Below are positions 24,113-27,080 of a stretch of 27,080 nucleotides of DNA, one piece after another (position 1 is the stretch's first letter; each line of letters begins with the position of its first letter). This DNA is from JAJNPS01 sp031430315 (lineage in GTDB: Bacteria > Pseudomonadota > Alphaproteobacteria > Rhodobacterales > Rhodobacteraceae), in the NCBI GenBank assembly GCA_031430315.1, contig JANPBI010000068.1, forward strand, positions 1 to 27,080. Direction: 5' to 3'. A program made the position numbers and the translations under genes. The notes beneath the pieces are model-generated. The model did no database searches and was not told where the DNA came from. It saw only the letters and a program-made list of their open reading frames with translations.

Positions 24113-24475
24113 ATGGGTCAGGTGACCGGAATAGGCGGACTGTTCTTTCGCTCGCGTGATCCCGGTGCTTTGGCCGCCTGGTACGAAAAACACCTTGGCA
24201 TCTTGCCCCCCGGACCGGCGCTTTGGCAGCAACAGGCGGGCAGCACGGTCTTTTCCCCCTTTGCGCAAGACAGCGACTATTTTGCCCCCGACAAGCAGTG
24301 GATGCTGAACCTTCGGGTCCAGGGTCTGGCCGAGATGATCGCCGCCTTGCAGTTGGCCGGAATCGCGGTTGAAACCCGCGCCGACTGGGACGGCGATGGC
24401 GCTTACGGCCATTTCGCCCGCATCCACGATCCCGAAGGCAATCCGATCGAGCTTTGGGAACCGCCTGCCGCGTGA
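24113..24475 (+). CDS. Small VOC (glyoxalase/bleomycin-resistance fold) protein
   Basis: A 120-residue single-module VOC protein: GIGGLFFRSRDPGALAAWYE at the start, LNLRVQGLAEMIAALQLAGI in the middle, and the ending HFARIHDPEGNPIELWEPP with the usual metal-site Glu (IELWE). Such proteins act as dimers in varied metal-dependent reactions or bind small molecules; the substrate is not known. GGCGGGGG (24101-24108) can serve as ribosome binding site. Transcription from upstream must pass the HU terminator, or start in the short gap. It converges on the GT39 locus with 6 bases between stops. Confidence 0.9.
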   Translation: MGQVTGIGGLFFRSRDPGALAAWYEKHLGILPPGPALWQQQAGSTVFSPFAQDSDYFAPDKQWMLNLRVQGLAEMIAALQLAGIAVETRADWDGDGAYGHFARIHDPEGNPIELWEPPAA

Positions 24476-24481
24476 TGGTTC

Positions 24482-25999
24482 CTATGCTGTCGGCAGCGGG
24501 GCAAATCGCACCAGCCGTAGCGATCCTGAATCGACCGCGTCCAGCTTTCGCCCCTTTGCCATGATTTCAGCAAGCGCTCGGTCAACAGTGCCGTCGGCGG
24601 CTATTGGAAACTTCGGCCGGGACTCGTAAAGGATCCAGATCTGCCTGTTTGCGGGAACCTGGCTAGCGGCTTCGCTTCGTGTCACAAAGCGAGACCGGTT
24701 CAAGGACCTAAAAATCTCGGGTTGGTCCGCGTGGTTTAGCGCAAGGACATCTGACGTGACGAGATCAGGACGCATCCACCGCAGACCATATTCAAGGTGT
24801 TGCGTCCCGAGGATCAAGACATCGCGGTCCGGATCAAATTCGGCAAGGACGACCTGCAAGCCTTCGGTCTCGCTTGGGTCCCGACTGGCTGGGAAAAACG
24901 GGCGTAGAGAAAATGCCTGGATGCCCAACACCACGACCAAGACCGGCAACCACAATCGCCGCCACATTGCCGCAAGGGCAAAACCGAGGATGACGGCGGC
25001 AAACAATGGCGGCCAGGCAATCACCCGGACGATCAGGATGGGTTTCCACAAGCTGAGCACCGTGACCAAAAGCGGCATGCCGACGACAAAGGTGATCAGC
25101 AAAACCAGTGCTACGGGATTTCGCCGCGCCGCCCAGAACCCGAACAACAACAACCCGGCCATGATGGGCTTTCCCCAATTGGGATAGGGATAGGCGCCCG
25201 CCAACTGCGAATAGATCCAGGACGGCGTCGATTTCGGGATCCAGAAATCGACAAGAGTGCTTTGCACGTGAAAGATCATCGGCAGGATGGCAGGCAGGGA
25301 AAGGATTATAAATGCAATGCCTGCCAAAATCAGATCACGCAGCATCGCAGCCCTGACCAGCCCGAGGCCGATGGCTGCCAGGACGAACACCGCGCAAAGC
25401 GCGATGTATAGGATCCCCGTTGCCTGGGCATAAAAGGCCGAGGCAGCGGCCAGCACGAACAAGGACTACCCCGCTATTAGTGGGGCGATCCGACCCGCAA
25501 CCGCTCCGGTCCGATAGCGGTCCACCAGCGACAGAAACGCCACTGTCCCCACCAAGACAGACAGGTTCAATAGCGGATACATACGCACTTCGCGGCTTTG
25601 ATAGACAAAAAGCGGCGTCAGAACCAAACAGATCGTCGCCAGCCGTGCCACATCGCGCCCGCCCAGACGCGCCGCAATCCGGTAGATCAGCGGCACACAA
25701 AGCGCGCCCAAAAGCACGTTGAGAGACCGAACCGCCAACGGGTCCGTCCCGAACGCACCATTCCACAATTTTTGCAACGCGTAGAAGTAGGGACGGTGCG
25801 TATCGGACCACCAATGAATCCCAAAAAGCGACGACCAGCTTTCTTGCGAATAGGACAACGAGATCAGTTCGTCGTACTGATAATCAAGATTCTGGACGCG
25901 AAAGATCAGGATCGCAAAACACAGTAAGAACGCCACCAGCACAAAGACCAGGTCGCCCGGCGAGTCACCTTCGGATACGTGTTTTTCGGAAAATGACAT
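24482..25999 (-). pseudogene. GT39/PMT-like membrane glycosyltransferase interrupted by an amber codon
   Basis: Read through one in-frame TAG at 25466-25468, this is a single 505-codon gene. The N-terminal part has one membrane segment, then LDYQYDELISLSYS, the acidic loop motif of PMT/ArnT-type transferases, then several membrane helices (RMYPLLNLSVLVGTVAFLSL and others). The second part continues in the same frame with more helices (AFIILSLPAILPMIFHVQ, WPPLFAAVILGFALAAMW) and a soluble end. The stop sits in LIAG-stop-SLFVLAAASAFYAQATG; the helix continues across it, so one base change (for example TGG to TAG) explains the break. Such enzymes move a sugar from a polyprenyl phosphate carrier outside the inner membrane. 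The ATG overlaps the end of the GT2-GtrA gene by 35 bases. Confidence 0.82.
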
Positions 26000-27080
26000 A
26001 TCGATTGCCCATGTAGTTGAAGATCAGGCCGCTCGCGATCCCGCAAAGTGATGCCAGGTGCAGAGCGTCTGGTGTGCTGTGCAGGACTTGCCCCAGCATC
26101 ACGATGGCGACCGAATAATTGATCACCGTTCCACCGAAGACACGCTCAGAAAGCCCAGAAACTGGCGCCAGATATTGCGGTCACGCGCCTAGCTGAAGGT
26201 AAAGCGCCGGTTTAGGAAGAAATTTGAAATGACACTAACGCCGATGCCGCCTGCAAGGCAGATCGACGTTGCGGCACCCAGCGCCTGCAGCAAAGTCAGG
26301 ACCAGCAAGGTGACCTCTGCGCCGGATAGTCCAACGACAAGGAACTGCAGGAAGTACATCGCGTTGCTGAACTTGTGCAGATACAGCCGCCTCAAGTGTT
26401 TGATGTACTTCATCTGCTCGCGGAAGGTCAGTTTGCTTTCCCCGTAAAGACGGTCTGCAAAGGCGATGGGCACTTCGGCCACGTTGCTCATGCCGCATTT
26501 GACAATCAGTTCCAGCGCGATCTTGTAGCCACAGGGTTCAGGTCAACGGCACGGTCGAAATCGGACTTTCGCATAGCAAAGAAGCCCGAGATCGGGTCCT
26601 TGACCTGCGTCAAAGGTCACGCCAGCAGGGTCGCAATTCGGCTGTTCAGCTAGCGCAAAAGCCGCCAATCGTCATCGTTCGACCCGCCTGGCACATAGCG
26701 CGACCCCAGCACGGACTGCTGGCCAGCACTTAGCGCAAGCATCATCTGGGGGATGATTTCTGGCGGGTGGCTGAGGTCGCAATCCATGCAGACAAGGACG
26801 GGATATCGGGCCTGCCGAAACCCCTCATGGACGGACTGGCTCAACCCGCGATCGGTGGTGCGCGCGATGATCCGCGCCCAATCATGGCCACTGTCGCGAA
26901 CGGCCTCGACACTTCCGTCGCCGCTATTGTCATCGACAAACAACACCTCCAGATCCAAGCCCTGACTGCGCCGAAGATGGTCGAGCCGCGCCAGAATATG
27001 CGGGATGTTTTCCACCTCCCGGTAGGTCGGTATGACAATTGAAATGCCGCTGACCACCACGATTCGCGCCAGTTCGGTCG
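25965..27080 (-). pseudogene. GT2 (dolichol-phosphate mannosyltransferase-like)-GtrA fusion, multiply interrupted and cut by the window edge
   Basis: The frame is open to the window end, so the start is unsure; a GTG at 27058-27060 precedes SIVIPTYREVENIPHILARL. The GT2 part shows VLFVDDNSGDGSVEAV, DCDLSHPPEIIPQMM and GSRYVPGGSNDDDW, then PISGFFAMRKSDFDRAV and VPIAFADRLYGESKLTF. GtrA-like membrane segments follow (FLQFLVVGLSGAEVTLLVL, SNFFLNRRFTF, VINYSVAIVMLG, GLIFNYMGNRYVIF). By my reading it is broken by TAG 26650-26652, TGA 26617-26619, a lost base near 26529, TAG 26189-26191 and a lost base near 26131. Normal family members make polyprenyl-phosphate sugars and pass them across the membrane, supplying GT39-type transferases like the next gene. 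Confidence 0.82.

Noticed and set aside
24482..27080. Amber (TAG) recoding in this organism
   Set aside because: TAG occurs as a normal final stop of the GT-methyltransferase gene (18411-18413). The GT2-GtrA gene also carries a TGA and frameshifts, so suppression of TAG would not restore it.
1..27080. Mobile element, prophage, CRISPR or defence island
   Set aside because: No transposase, integrase, phage, Cas, nuclease-helicase or toxin-antitoxin gene, no spaced repeat array and no terminal inverted repeats were seen.

Overview
The window looks like a chromosomal segment of a Rhodobacterales alphaproteobacterium, probably of the Roseobacter group. The basis is high G+C, the gltD/gltB arrangement with small genes in between, a petP-petR pair divergent from ilvE, the HDAC-xseB-ispA-dxs run, and two copies of a short CCCCC..GGATATTT element that I recall from Rhodobacteraceae genomes. 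I see no tRNA, rRNA, CRISPR array, insertion sequence, integrase or phage gene. Gene content is mostly core metabolism.

Layout. Positions 1-7.6 kb hold glutamate synthase: gltD (5' end damaged or cut by the window), an exported unknown protein, a small unknown protein, a GFA/CENP-V-type zinc protein, and gltB, closed by a strong terminator. From 7.7 to 10.8 kb lie a DUF1269 membrane protein, the monofunctional transglycosylase mtgA, a glutathione S-transferase-like protein and queG. A compact unit at 10.85-11.14 kb carries a 55-residue basic protein with its own palindrome, ribosome binding site and terminator. Next come ilvE (minus strand) and, divergently, the MarR regulator petP and the orphan response regulator petR. 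From 13.4 to 18.4 kb is a tightly coupled run: histone-deacetylase-like amidohydrolase, xseB, ispA, dxs and a glycosyltransferase-like protein. It joins isoprenoid precursor supply (DXP synthase, farnesyl diphosphate synthase) to DNA repair and surface-sugar functions.

On the minus strand from 22.0 down to 18.4 kb are a YeeZ-like SDR, a VOC-cupin-cupin protein and a glycosyltransferase-methyltransferase fusion, probably one transcript. Divergent from these is amn (AMP nucleosidase), followed by an HU-like protein with a good terminator and a small VOC protein. The last 2.6 kb (minus strand) is a two-gene membrane glycosylation locus, a GT2-GtrA fusion and a GT39/PMT-like transferase. Both genes are interrupted: three premature stops and two apparent frameshifts by my reading in the first, one in-frame amber codon in the second.

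Both window ends look abnormal. The first 55 bases repeat positions 274-328 exactly and replace the normal GltD N-terminus, and the right end is full of gene-breaking changes. This suggests that the window may be a whole contig with unreliable ends, although real decay of the right-end locus cannot be excluded. I found no convincing new multi-gene system. The best leads for something undescribed are the autonomous 55-residue protein unit, the GT-methyltransferase fusion, the VOC-bicupin protein and the palindromes listed below.
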